DNA of 45,437 nt. Origin: Candidatus Kuenenia stuttgartensis (GTDB lineage Bacteria > Planctomycetota > Planctomycetia > Planctomycetales > Planctomycetaceae). The stretch spans positions 1 through 45,437 of the forward strand of contig CAMAWN010000022.1 of assembly GCA_945861865.1 (NCBI GenBank), given 5' to 3'. This document shows positions 8,457 to 17,139 of the stretch, one piece after another (the stretch's first letter is position 1; each line of letters starts with the position of its first letter). The position numbers and the translations under genes were made by a program. The notes under the pieces are model-generated. The model had not been told where the DNA came from and ran no database searches. It was given only the letters and a program-made list of their open reading frames with translations.

Positions 8457-8786
8457 ATGTTGACGACTCTCAAATTGTTCGGTCTGTCGGCCGTGTTGAC
8501 CTGTGGAACTTGCTTCGGCGTTTGTGACGCCCAGGCGTGTGGTGGTGGTCGCTGTGGTGGCTGCGCAGTGCAACGGAGTTGTTGTGTTCCGTCGTGCGCG
8601 GCTCACGCTCCGGCGACCGATGCTCCGCCTCCGCCGGTTGAACCGAAGGCTGCGGTCGAAGGACGGCAGCGCTATCAGAGCGCGTATCAAGCTCCGGGCG
8701 ATGCTCCGATGCGAAGCAACGGTTCACGCGGTTCGTCAAACTCGTTCGGTGCGGATCGTAAGTTCCTTGGCAAGTTTGGTAACTGA
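8457..8786 (+). CDS. Small secreted Cys-rich protein
   Basis: This 109-residue protein has a signal peptide (about residues 1-26, ending near CDAQA) and nine cysteines between residues 16 and 50, grouped as TCGTC, GVC, GRCGGC, SCC and SC. The second half is Pro/Ala- then Ser/Gly-rich and probably disordered. The ATG at 8457 has GAAAGGG about nine bases upstream. Similar short GGxCGGC proteins are common in planctomycetes without known function. The position just before the adaptor gene suggests a periplasmic metal-binding role. A stem-loop terminator at 8842-8869 ends this transcript. Confidence 0.6.
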   Translation: MLTTLKLFGLSAVLTCGTCFGVCDAQACGGGRCGGCAVQRSCCVPSCAAHAPATDAPPPPVEPKAAVEGRQRYQSAYQAPGDAPMRSNGSRGSSNSFGADRKFLGKFGN

Positions 8787-8841
8787 GTGCGGTACGCCGC
8801 TTCGCGAGTTGACACATCTCGCGTGAGGCGTGACGAAAGGA

Positions 8842-8869
8842 CGCGTTTGGAAGTCCCCTTCCAGACGCG
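8842..8869 (+). terminator. Rho-independent-type terminator
   Basis: A 12-base-pair stem with one G-T wobble (8842-8853 with 8858-8869, loop TCCC) is followed by CCCTGTTTTCTT. It lies 55 bases after the small Cys-rich gene and separates it from the adaptor-pump operon. Confidence 0.7.
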
Positions 8870-9020
8870 CCCTGTTTTCTTCGACCATGTGGCGAGCAGC
8901 CGGGCCGGGCTGGTGGGTTAGCGTTTGAAGTTTGTGCTGGCACGTGTCTCGGCTGCTCGCTCTGCGGTCGATGCAAGATCTTTTTTGGCAAGCCGACGGG
9001 CTGGTTTTGGGAGAGATGTC

Positions 9021-10784
9021 ATGTCCGAATCAAAACTCGAATCACCTCTGCTTGACGAAGGTGGGCTGCGCGCTCCGCCGCATTTGAAGGGCTGGCGGAA
9101 GGCGTGGTGGTGGTTTGATTTCATCATCTTGGTGAAGCTGGCTCGGCTGCGATTCGTGGCTGTGCTGGTGGCGATCGGAGCAGGGATCACGCAGTGGGAC
9201 ACGCTGGTGGCGCACTACGAAAGGTGGACGCGGCCGATGGGCGAAGCGGCGCATGTCGCCGGTGATTCCGAATGGTTCTGTCCGATGCACCCGTCGGTTG
9301 TGCGTGACAACGGCAAAGAGAAATGCCCGGTCTGTTTTATGCCGCTCTCGAAACGCAAGAAAGGTGAGGCGTCCGATTCCGCATTGCCGGCCGGAGTGGT
9401 CAGCCGCGTCCAGTTGTCGCCGTATCGCGTCGTGCTCGCGGGAATCAACACCTGGCTGGTCGATTACGTGCCGCTGACCAAGCAGATCGCGGCGATCGGG
9501 TATGTCGACTTCAACGAGCGGGGGTTTAAGAACGTCTCAGCGCGAGTGAAGGGACGGATTGATTCGCTGCTCGCCGCCGAGACCGGGAAGCTCGTGAAAG
9601 AAGGGGACGAACTTGCTTCGATTTACAGCCCCGAACTCAACGTCTCCGTGCAGACGCTGGTCGATGCGAACAAACGGAACAACGCCGACTTGGTGAAAAG
9701 CTCGCGGCATCGCCTGCAACTGCTGGGCATCAGCGACGACCAGATCGAACACATCCTGAAGACCGGCGAGGCGAACACGCACTTGCGGATTCGTTCGCCG
9801 ATCGCCGGGCACATCGTCAAGAAGTACGTTCGCGAGGGGCAGTACGTCGAAGAAGGCATGCCACTGTACGACATCGCCGATCTGGAGACCGTCTGGATTC
9901 AAGCTCAGGTCTACGAAGACGATTTTCGTTTCCTGCCGGCCGAGCAGCATGGCGATGTCGGCTCCGAACGCCTGTCGGTGACAGCGATCACTCGCGCATT
10001 TCCCGACGAGCCGTTTCACGGATTTCTGTCGTTCATCTACCCGCACGTCGATCAAGAAACCCGCACGGTGACAGTGCGATTCGAGATCGCGAATCCCGAC
10101 CACAAGCTGCGTCCGGGCACGACGGCCGAGGTGCTGATCGATGTGCCACCGGCACGTGTCGCGGCGATTACTCGCGCGGCACTCAAGGACGAGGGGGAGA
10201 AGTCCAAGCGGTTGCAGCAAGGCGAAGTGCTCGCGGTGCCGGAAGGCTCGGTGATCGATACCGGGCGGCAGAAGATCGTTTATCGACAAGCATTGCCGGG
10301 CGAGTTTGAAGGGGTGCTCGTGCAACTCGGCCCGCGAATGCTCGGCTCGGACGGCGTGACATTTTATCCGGTGCTCAGTGGTCTCGAACCAGGCGAGCGA
10401 ATCGTCACCAGCGGTTCGTTCCTGGTCGATGCCGAGACGCGACTGAATCCGGCAGCCGGCTCGATCTACATCGGCGGCAGCAGTGGCGGAGCGACTCCCA
10501 GCAAGACCGTTAGACCGTCCACTCCCGAAGACACCGATGCGAAGATCGACCTCGCGCTCGCGAAGCTCAGCCCAGAAGACCGCAAGCTGGCGCGATCGCA
10601 GACATTCTGCCCGGTGCTGGCCGATAGCCGGCTCGGCTCAATGGGGGTGCCGATCAAAGTGATGGTCAAGAATCAACCGGTCTTCGTGTGCTGCACTGGC
10701 TGCTCGAAGAACGCGGCCAAGAATTCCGACGCGACGCTCAAGAGGGTCGCGGAACTCCGAGCGAAAGGCTCGAAAGCCAAGTAA
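9021..10784 (+). CDS. RND efflux periplasmic adaptor with heavy-metal-binding domain (CusB type)
   Basis: This 587-residue membrane-fusion protein should link an inner-membrane RND pump to the TolC-type channel. In order it has a cytoplasmic tail, one membrane segment (about residues 45-62), and a heavy-metal-binding domain with CPMHP and CPVCFMPL (about 87-109). The adaptor body follows: lipoyl/barrel-sandwich halves around VSARVKGRIDSL and RSPIAGHIVKKYVREGQYVEEG, then a beta-barrel. After a Gly/Ser linker there is an added C-terminal module (about 505-587) with FCPVL, SRLGSMG and VCCTGC. That module is not part of standard CusB and recurs as the next gene. The ATG at 9021 is chosen for GGGAGAG at 9009-9015; the frame is open upstream. 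Confidence 0.9.
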   Translation: MSESKLESPLLDEGGLRAPPHLKGWRKAWWWFDFIILVKLARLRFVAVLVAIGAGITQWDTLVAHYERWTRPMGEAAHVAGDSEWFCPMHPSVVRDNGKEKCPVCFMPLSKRKKGEASDSALPAGVVSRVQLSPYRVVLAGINTWLVDYVPLTKQIAAIGYVDFNERGFKNVSARVKGRIDSLLAAETGKLVKEGDELASIYSPELNVSVQTLVDANKRNNADLVKSSRHRLQLLGISDDQIEHILKTGEANTHLRIRSPIAGHIVKKYVREGQYVEEGMPLYDIADLETVWIQAQVYEDDFRFLPAEQHGDVGSERLSVTAITRAFPDEPFHGFLSFIYPHVDQETRTVTVRFEIANPDHKLRPGTTAEVLIDVPPARVAAITRAALKDEGEKSKRLQQGEVLAVPEGSVIDTGRQKIVYRQALPGEFEGVLVQLGPRMLGSDGVTFYPVLSGLEPGERIVTSGSFLVDAETRLNPAAGSIYIGGSSGGATPSKTVRPSTPEDTDAKIDLALAKLSPEDRKLARSQTFCPVLADSRLGSMGVPIKVMVKNQPVFVCCTGCSKNAAKNSDATLKRVAELRAKGSKAK

Positions 10785-10827
10785 CGAACGACGGCGAGCT
10801 TGCGTGAGCCGCCAACGAGCGAAGCCT

Positions 10828-10855
10828 CAGATCTCAAATTTGAAATCTCAGATTC
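10828..10855. repeat. AT-rich dispersed repeat (AAATCTCA family)
   Basis: The core reads ATCTCAAATTTGAAATCTCA, AT-rich amid GC-rich sequence, and includes the palindrome TCAAATTTGA. Related copies are at 38134-38175 and 41358-41384. It sits between the adaptor gene and the small lipoprotein gene, just before the ribosome site of the latter. Confidence 0.75.
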
Positions 10856-10869
10856 CGAAGGAGTGCATG

Positions 10870-11220
10870 ATGCGTTTTGAATTATTGTGTGTGGTCGCGT
10901 TGTCGTTGGGGACGTGTTTCGTCATCGGCTGTGTCGAGAAGCCCGCGCCGGCTCCAGCCACGCCGGCCGCCATGTCCACGGATGATGCGAAGTTTTCCGC
11001 AGCGATCGCGAAGTTGCCTGAGGAGGACCGTGCGGCGGCGACGGCTCAGAAATACTGTGCGGTGGAGGACAAGAGTCGCCTGGGGACGATGGGCATGCCG
11101 CACAAGATCATGGTGGAAGGCCAACCGGTGTTCCTGTGCTGTGCCGGCTGTGAGGACGAGGCTCGCAAGGATCCGCAAGCAACGCTGGCGAAGGTCGAGA
11201 AGCTGAAGGCGGCGAAGTAA
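10870..11220 (+). CDS. Lipoprotein with CCxGC metal-binding-like module
   Basis: The 116-residue product has a lipoprotein signal (residues 1-21, lipobox FVIGC). After an Ala/Pro linker comes a module with AKLPEEDRAAA, YCAV, SRLGTMGMPHKIMVEGQPVF and LCCAGC. It is clearly the same module as the C-terminal end of the preceding adaptor, sharing SRLGxMGxPxKxMVxxQPVFxCCxGC and the flanking helices. The cysteines suggest soft-metal binding, perhaps handing metal to the pump; this is inference. ATGs are at 10867 and 10870; the second has better spacing from the GAAGGAG at 10857-10863. The pump gene starts two bases after the stop, so the two are translationally coupled. Confidence 0.8.
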   Translation: MRFELLCVVALSLGTCFVIGCVEKPAPAPATPAAMSTDDAKFSAAIAKLPEEDRAAATAQKYCAVEDKSRLGTMGMPHKIMVEGQPVFLCCAGCEDEARKDPQATLAKVEKLKAAK

Positions 11221-11222
11221 CC

Positions 11223-14200
11223 ATGATCGAACAACTGATCGAAGCATCGATTCGCAATCGGTTCCTCGTGCTGATTCTGGCCGTGGGGCTATCGGTGGCG
11301 GGGCTGTATGCCGTCTTCGACACGCCCATCGACGCGATCCCGGATCTCAGCGAGAACCAGGTCATCGTCTTCGCCGACTGGATGGGCCGCAGCCCGCGCG
11401 AGATTGAAGATCAAGTGACGTATCCGTTGTCCCGCAAGCTGCAAGGACTCGCGGGTGTGAAGGCGATTCGGTCGTCGAGCGAATTCAACTTCTCGATGAT
11501 CACGATCATCTTTCAAGACAAGATCGACTTCTATTTCGCTCGGCAGCGAGTGACCGAGAAGCTCAGCCAAGCGGGGTCATTCCTGCCGCCGGGAGTTGTG
11601 CCGTATCTCGCGCCGGATGCAACGGCGCTGGGGCAGGTGTTTTGGTACACGGTCGAGGTGCGGGCTGAGGGGCGTGGGCTGAGGGGCGTGGGCAAAGATT
11701 TTCCAGACAATGCAGCGTCCCTCGCCCCTCGCCCTTCAGCCCTCAGCCCTTCCTCAACCGACCCCGCGCGCCTCTGGGCGCTCAACAAATTCTACATCGC
11801 TCCGCAGCTCAACGCGGCGGCGGGGGTCGCGGATGTCGCGATCGTCGGCGGGCTGCCGCTGGAATATCAAATCGACGTGCGGCCGGAATCGTTGCGGGCC
11901 TACGGAGTGACGCTCGGCGAATTGAGCGCGGCGGTGGCTCGCAGCAACGTGCCGGCAGGCGGCGGCGTGATCCAAAAGAACAATGCCGAATACATCGTGC
12001 GCGGCGTCGGCTGGCTCAGCGGCAAAGAGGACATCGAGGACACGGTTCTCAAAGAGGTCAACGGCACGCCGATCTACGTTCGCAACGTCGCCAGCGTGCA
12101 ACTCGGCACACAGTTTCGTCGCAGCGTGTTCGAGAAGGACGGCAACGAGGTCACCGGTGGCGTCGTGCTGCTGCGGCACGGCGAAAATCCTCTGACTGTC
12201 ACCGAGCGGGTCAAAGAGAAGATCCAAGAACTGCAACCCGGCTTGCCCGACGGCGTTCACATTGTCGCCGCCTACGACCGGACGCGGCTGATTCACGGAG
12301 CGATTCACACGCTGACCGAGGTCATGTGGCACGAGATGCTGATTGCGTCGATCGCGATTTTGTTGATCTTGACGCACGTCCGCAGCGTGTTCGTGATTTG
12401 CGTGACGTTGCCGCTGGCGGTGCTGTTCTCATTTCTGCTGATGTGGGTGCTGCGGCGGCTGGGGGTCATCGACATTCAAGCCAACATCATGTCGCTGGCC
12501 GGAATCACGATCTCGATCGGCATCCTGGTCGATCAAGCGATCGTGATGACCGAGAACGCGACGCACGCTCTGAAAGACCACTTCGGCGATCAACCGGTCC
12601 GTGGCGATTTGCGCGAACTGGTCATCCCCGCGTGCCGCATGGTCGGCCGGCCGATTTTCTTCTCGGTGCTGATCATGCTGCTGAGCTTCGTCCCGGTCTT
12701 CATGCTCAGCGGTCGGGAAGGCAAGCTGTTTCATCCGCTGGCATTCACGAAGAGTTTTGCATTGATCGGCGTGGCACTCATCTCGGTGACCGTCGTGCCA
12801 GCGTTGATTCCGACGTTTTTGAAAGGCCGACTCAAGAGCGAAGAAGAGAACGCGATCGTTCGCAGCTTCATCCACATTTACAAGCCGCTGCTGACGTGGG
12901 CGTTGCCGAGACGCAACCTCGTGATGTGGGGCTTCGCGGTGCTGTTGGTGCTGGCGGCCGGCATGTTTCCGCTGCAAGCGATCATCGGCTTGGGTGCCAG
13001 CGAATCCGCGTGGCGAACGGCGTTTCTGGTGACGTTTGGGCTGGTCGTGTCGCTGACGGTGCTGTTCACACGCGGCTGGCATTGGCAAGTACTGTCGCTG
13101 GCGACGTTGTTTTTGATCGGGCTGTGGGCGTTTCATTTTCCGAAGATTGGCGTTTCGTTCATGCCGGCGCTGGACGAGGGGACGATGCTCGACATGCCGA
13201 TCACCGTGCCGCGCGCGAGCATCACGCAAGCCGCCGATGATCTGAAGGCTCGCGACGCACTGCTGCGCGGCTTTCCGGAAGTCGAGTCCGTGATCGGCAA
13301 AGCCGGCCGAGCCGACACGCCCACCGATCCGGCTCCGCTGGACATGGTCGAGACGTTTGTGAACTTCCGCCCGAAGGGTCACTGGCCGAAGCGCGTGATC
13401 CGCTTCGCCGACGCCGCGAAGCAAACGCGCGTCGTGCTGGAAACGCTGGAAGCTCGCGGCTTCGTCCAACAACAGGTGCCGAGCGCGACGGAAGATCGCG
13501 ACTCGCTCATCAACGATGCCTCGCAGAAATCGCTCGAACGATTCGACGAGACGTTCAGAGAGCTCTCGCTGCGCCGGTATCAAGAGTTCGAGACGGAGCT
13601 GGAATCGCGGTTGGTGAAGTTCACGGTGGGTGAGATGCTTGACCGGTTGCGACGAGCCGGCGATTTGGACGCGGAGCACACGGACTTCGCGGAGAAACTG
13701 GCGGAGACGCTGACGCCGAAATACGGCCACTGGTTCGCTCGGCAATCGACGCTGGAAGATGTGCAGCAACTCGCGCAAGACGTCGCCCACGAACTGGAAA
13801 CTGCTGGACTGCTGAGTGACGTCGCGGGCGCGTTGCAGGTCAAGGAGTCGTTGCCACTGACCGTCTGGCATCACGGCCTGGAAGCTCTCGGCTCGAAGCG
13901 CCGCACGTTCGCAGGTGAGTTGCTCAAGGCCATTGAAACTCAGCGTGCCACGCTGTGGCATGAGCGGGTCGCCCTCATCAACTACGAACTCTTCGATCAA
14001 TCCGCTCCGACGTTCAATTGGTACACGCTGGAAGAGCTTGCAAAAGCCGCGCGGGACAAGGGTCTGCTGGCCGGAGCCGAGCACGGTGCGGCGACCGAGG
14101 CGTTCGCGGAGCACGCAGTCGCTGTGCAACTCGGTCGCATCAAAACGGCCATCGACACACCCCCCCTCCCCTTGGGAGAGGGGACCGCGGCGGCTGTGTT

Positions 14201-15728
14201 TGTGAAATTGCGAGAAGAACTCGACGTCGCGTTTTCCAAAACTTTCTTCCTCTGGCCGCGCACGACTGGCCCGAAGGGCGATCTCGTGGAGGACGAAATG
14301 CGCCGCGTGCTGCAAGTGCCCGGTTGGGCGAACATCTTCACGCAGCCGATCATCAATCGCATCGAAATGCTCTCGACCGGCGTTCGCACGGACATCGGCG
14401 TGAAGGTCTTCGGCCCGGACCTCGACACGATTGATCGCGTCTGCAAGCAGATTGAAACCGCGCTCAAGCCGATTCCTGGAGCACGCGACCCGCTCGCCGC
14501 GCCGATCATGGGCAAGGGCTATTTGCAGATCGACATCGACCGCCAGGCGGCCGCGCGGTACGGCATTTCGGTCGAGGACATTCAAAATGAGATCGAAGTC
14601 GCGCTGGCCGGACGAGTCGTCACCTACACCGTTGAAAAACGCGAACGCTTCCCGGTTCGCATTCGCTACGCCCGCGTCGACCGCGAAGACGAAGAGTCCA
14701 TTGGCAAGCTGCTGGTGACTCCCGGTTCGATGTCCTCTGCACCGAGCAGCATGTCGGCGAGCGGCGGAGCGACTGCCGGACCGATGTCGTCGAATCCAGC
14801 ACGAGGCGATTCCAACTCGATGCTCTCGCCGACAACGCTGCTGGGTTCCACCGCACACGCCGGCACACCGCAACACGCGCTGGCCGGCAAGAAACGGATT
14901 CCGCTCAGCAGCCTGGCGGTCATCGCCATCGTTGAAGGTCCGGCGATGATCAAAAGCGAGAACGGCCGACTGATGAATGTGGTAACGCTCAACGTGCGCG
15001 GCCGCGACATCGTCGGGTTCGTCGATGAAGCGCAGCGCGTCGTCGCCGAAAAAGTCGAACTGCCGGAAGGCGTCCACATCGAATGGAGCGGCGAATTTGA
15101 GCATCAAGTCCGAGCGGCCGAGACGCTGCGGTTCGTGTTCCCAGCCGTGATCGTGCTGATCTTTGTAATCCTGTATTTGACGTATCACGACCTGGCCGAC
15201 GCGGCGTTGATGATGCTGGCGGTGCCGGAAGCGCTCAGCGGCGGAGCATTTTTCATGTATTTCTTCCCGAAGATCATGCAGGGCTGGGACGCTCCACCGA
15301 TGGACTTCAGCGTGGCGGTGTGGGTCGGCTTCATCGCCTGCTTCGGCATGGCAACCGAGACCGGCATCATCATGTTGGTCTATCTGCGTGACGCGATTGA
15401 GAAACGAGGTGGACTCGAAAAGATCGCCTCGCTCGAAGAACTGCGACAGGCCGTGATCGAGGGGGCCGCGCATCGGCTGCGTCCCAAACTGTTGACGGAA
15501 GGGGTCGCGATCATCGCGATCTTCCCGATGGTGTTCGCTCGCGGCGTCGGCGGGGAAATCCTCGCTCCGATGGCTCTGCCGGTGCTGGGTGGCTTGCTGA
15601 TTTCGGACGAGGTCGTCGATCTGTTCCTGCCCGTCCGGTTCTATTGGGTCCGTCGTTCGCGGTGGCTCAAGTTGCAGCAGGCGAAAACCGAGCAAGCTGG
15701 GCTATGTGACAAATTGAATTCGGAGTAA
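11223..15728 (+). CDS. Heavy-metal RND efflux pump (CusA/CzcA family), oversized
   Basis: The inner-membrane proton-driven pump of the tripartite system has 1501 residues, against about 1040-1060 usual. Family text includes TPIDAIPDLSENQVIV near the N-terminus, SIGILVDQAIVMTENA with the conserved Asp and Glu of the proton relay, PALDEGTMLDMPIT and TQPIINRIEMLSTGVRTDIG. The excess has several sources: residues about 147-176 encoded by an inverted repeat; two additional hydrophobic segments before the PALDEG block; a largely helical insertion of roughly 290 residues (about 722-1012) in the porter region; and a Ser/Met-rich loop near 1165-1205. The reading frame is uninterrupted. Cu/Ag specificity is suggested by the adaptor's metal domains but not proven. 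Confidence 0.9.
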   Translation: MIEQLIEASIRNRFLVLILAVGLSVAGLYAVFDTPIDAIPDLSENQVIVFADWMGRSPREIEDQVTYPLSRKLQGLAGVKAIRSSSEFNFSMITIIFQDKIDFYFARQRVTEKLSQAGSFLPPGVVPYLAPDATALGQVFWYTVEVRAEGRGLRGVGKDFPDNAASLAPRPSALSPSSTDPARLWALNKFYIAPQLNAAAGVADVAIVGGLPLEYQIDVRPESLRAYGVTLGELSAAVARSNVPAGGGVIQKNNAEYIVRGVGWLSGKEDIEDTVLKEVNGTPIYVRNVASVQLGTQFRRSVFEKDGNEVTGGVVLLRHGENPLTVTERVKEKIQELQPGLPDGVHIVAAYDRTRLIHGAIHTLTEVMWHEMLIASIAILLILTHVRSVFVICVTLPLAVLFSFLLMWVLRRLGVIDIQANIMSLAGITISIGILVDQAIVMTENATHALKDHFGDQPVRGDLRELVIPACRMVGRPIFFSVLIMLLSFVPVFMLSGREGKLFHPLAFTKSFALIGVALISVTVVPALIPTFLKGRLKSEEENAIVRSFIHIYKPLLTWALPRRNLVMWGFAVLLVLAAGMFPLQAIIGLGASESAWRTAFLVTFGLVVSLTVLFTRGWHWQVLSLATLFLIGLWAFHFPKIGVSFMPALDEGTMLDMPITVPRASITQAADDLKARDALLRGFPEVESVIGKAGRADTPTDPAPLDMVETFVNFRPKGHWPKRVIRFADAAKQTRVVLETLEARGFVQQQVPSATEDRDSLINDASQKSLERFDETFRELSLRRYQEFETELESRLVKFTVGEMLDRLRRAGDLDAEHTDFAEKLAETLTPKYGHWFARQSTLEDVQQLAQDVAHELETAGLLSDVAGALQVKESLPLTVWHHGLEALGSKRRTFAGELLKAIETQRATLWHERVALINYELFDQSAPTFNWYTLEELAKAARDKGLLAGAEHGAATEAFAEHAVAVQLGRIKTAIDTPPLPLGEGTAAAVFVKLREELDVAFSKTFFLWPRTTGPKGDLVEDEMRRVLQVPGWANIFTQPIINRIEMLSTGVRTDIGVKVFGPDLDTIDRVCKQIETALKPIPGARDPLAAPIMGKGYLQIDIDRQAAARYGISVEDIQNEIEVALAGRVVTYTVEKRERFPVRIRYARVDREDEESIGKLLVTPGSMSSAPSSMSASGGATAGPMSSNPARGDSNSMLSPTTLLGSTAHAGTPQHALAGKKRIPLSSLAVIAIVEGPAMIKSENGRLMNVVTLNVRGRDIVGFVDEAQRVVAEKVELPEGVHIEWSGEFEHQVRAAETLRFVFPAVIVLIFVILYLTYHDLADAALMMLAVPEALSGGAFFMYFFPKIMQGWDAPPMDFSVAVWVGFIACFGMATETGIIMLVYLRDAIEKRGGLEKIASLEELRQAVIEGAAHRLRPKLLTEGVAIIAIFPMVFARGVGGEILAPMALPVLGGLLISDEVVDLFLPVRFYWVRRSRWLKLQQAKTEQAGLCDKLNSE
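11662..11749. repeat. In-frame inverted repeat inside the RND pump gene
   Basis: Arms 11662-11688 and 11723-11749 (27 bases each) are inverted copies matching at 21 of 27 positions, built on GGGCTGAGGGGCG. The left arm contains a 14-base tandem duplication. It encodes Gly/Arg-rich then LAPRPSALSP text where CusA relatives run directly from FWYTVE to the next porter helix, so it looks inserted. Confidence 0.75.
14161..14184. repeat. Short palindrome in the RND pump insertion
   Basis: CCCCTC at 14163-14168 pairs with GAGGGG at 14178-14183, with inner CCC/GGG pairing. It encodes PPLPLGEG, a low-complexity phrase unlike its helical surroundings. It may be another in-frame repeat, but it is short. 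Confidence 0.45.
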
Positions 15729-15822
15729 ACCCAACTGCGAAACCAGCGAATTTTGAACGACGGTCACTTCCAAACTCTCTTCCGCCGATCCGCACCAATC
15801 AAGTCACGGACTGACAATCAAC

Positions 15823-16512
15823 ATGCGATTTCGTGGCAAAGCAGTGAACTGGCTGATCGGTGCGCTCTCCGTTTTTGTGTTTCGCAGTTTGTTCAAAACG
15901 CTGCGGCTGAGATTTCACACGGCAGAAACAACCAACCCCTACGCGATCGAAGGTGACGACCGATTCATCTACTGCGTGTGGCACGATCAATTGTTGATTC
16001 CGATTTTCGGAGGCAAGCATCGGCACACGGCGGCCTTGGTCAGCCTGAATCAGGACGGCGGATTTGTTGTCGCGGGATTGCGCAGTGCGGGGATCCTGCC
16101 GGTTCGTGGTTCGTCGAGCCGAGGGGGAGCTCAAGCCATGCGACAACTGATTCGCGAGGCAGAGGGCAAGCACATCGTGATAACTCCGGATGGCCCGCGC
16201 GGGCCGCGCCGCGAGCTGTCTCCGGGAGTCATCTTTCTCGCCTCGCATTCGGGACGGGCCATCGTTCCGACCGCCTTCAGTTGCGAACGCGGCTGGCGAT
16301 TTGGAGTCGGTTGGACCAACTTGCTGGTCCCCAAGCCATTCTCGAAAGTCCACCTGCTGACCGGCGAACCGATCCACATTCCTCGCGACGCGGACCTGCG
16401 CAACGAGGTCACACGCGTGGCCGCCGCGATGCTGGCCATGAATGATCGCGGCGATGGCTTGGCGACACGGACCCCGTCGTCGACTTCCGATGCTACTGAG
16501 AAGACATTCTGA
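15823..16512 (+). CDS. DUF374 lysophospholipid acyltransferase-like protein
   Basis: The 229-residue product belongs to the DUF374 branch of the LPLAT superfamily, probably acting at the inner membrane on lipid A- or phospholipid-like acceptors. Motifs are VWHDQLL (catalytic His-Asp block), SLNQDGGFV, a GSSSRGGAQAM stretch and ITPDGPRGPRRELSPG. A hydrophobic N-terminal segment (about residues 8-24) anchors it. It is about 95 bases after the pump gene on the same strand and might share its transcript, though a link to metal efflux is not obvious. No convincing alternative start is seen. Confidence 0.85.
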   Translation: MRFRGKAVNWLIGALSVFVFRSLFKTLRLRFHTAETTNPYAIEGDDRFIYCVWHDQLLIPIFGGKHRHTAALVSLNQDGGFVVAGLRSAGILPVRGSSSRGGAQAMRQLIREAEGKHIVITPDGPRGPRRELSPGVIFLASHSGRAIVPTAFSCERGWRFGVGWTNLLVPKPFSKVHLLTGEPIHIPRDADLRNEVTRVAAAMLAMNDRGDGLATRTPSSTSDATEKTF

Positions 16513-16578
16513 GTCGAGTCTCGTTCCGTGATCACGCCCGCCGGTTCATCTCCGGAAGACAACGGAGACGGCGAACCA

Positions 16579-17055
16579 TCAATCGAGTCGATTGTCCGCG
16601 GGAATCGCCGGCGGACGAACACACCACATCCAAAGACAGGCCAGGCCAATCAGCCATTGCGCCGTAGTGACCCAAAGGTAGATGCGGTGCTCAAGGTAAA
16701 ATGACTCGCCAAACTGCGGGGACAACGCGGCCGCGTCCAGCCAGCGACTCAGCCGCGAGTGCCAGAACCACAGCCAGACTTGCAGGCCGAGTAATGCGCT
16801 CGCCATGACCGCTCGATAATTCCGTGGCCTGCGTCCCAGCGCATCGGCCAAGAGACCGATTCCAACAATCGTTCCGGCAACATTGAGCCGAACGGTCACG
16901 CGCTGAGTCAGCGATCCTTGGTCAGCGCCGCCGAACTGCTCGATGCCCAGAGGCACGACGACCGCAGCATAAAACGTCAACCCGCCCCACCACACCGCCA
17001 AGCTCACGGTCACGATGAATCGACACAGCCAGAATGTCCAACTTGATTGGGGCAT
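16579..17055 (-). CDS. Small polytopic membrane protein, unknown
   Basis: The 158-residue product has about four hydrophobic segments: near residues 10-30 (containing VSLAVWWGGLTFYAAVVVPLG), about 58-72, about 80-97, and near the C-terminus. I do not assign a family, though the first helix followed by a Gly-rich turn recalls DUF4149-like proteins. The ATG at 17055 has CAGGA five bases upstream and is preferred over a GTG at 17124. It lies upstream of, and in line with, the interrupted DUF1559 gene? No: transcription runs leftward, so the DUF1559 gene (stop at 17140) precedes it, and the two could be co-transcribed. Confidence 0.6.
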   Translation of the reverse strand: MPQSSWTFWLCRFIVTVSLAVWWGGLTFYAAVVVPLGIEQFGGADQGSLTQRVTVRLNVAGTIVGIGLLADALGRRPRNYRAVMASALLGLQVWLWFWHSRLSRWLDAAALSPQFGESFYLEHRIYLWVTTAQWLIGLACLWMWCVRPPAIPADNRLD

Positions 17056-17139
17056 TGCATCCTGCTGAGGAGACCGATCCGCATCCTTAGCGATGAACGA
17101 AACCGAGTTCGTCAGAGCTGTCACGATCGCTTGCGAAGA

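Noticed and set aside
12429-15695. Very long antisense open frame (1088 codons) across the RND pump gene
   Set aside because: It is a by-product of GC-rich codon use in the pump gene. It translates to a His/Arg/Gln-rich text with no domain, and has no ribosome site or context.
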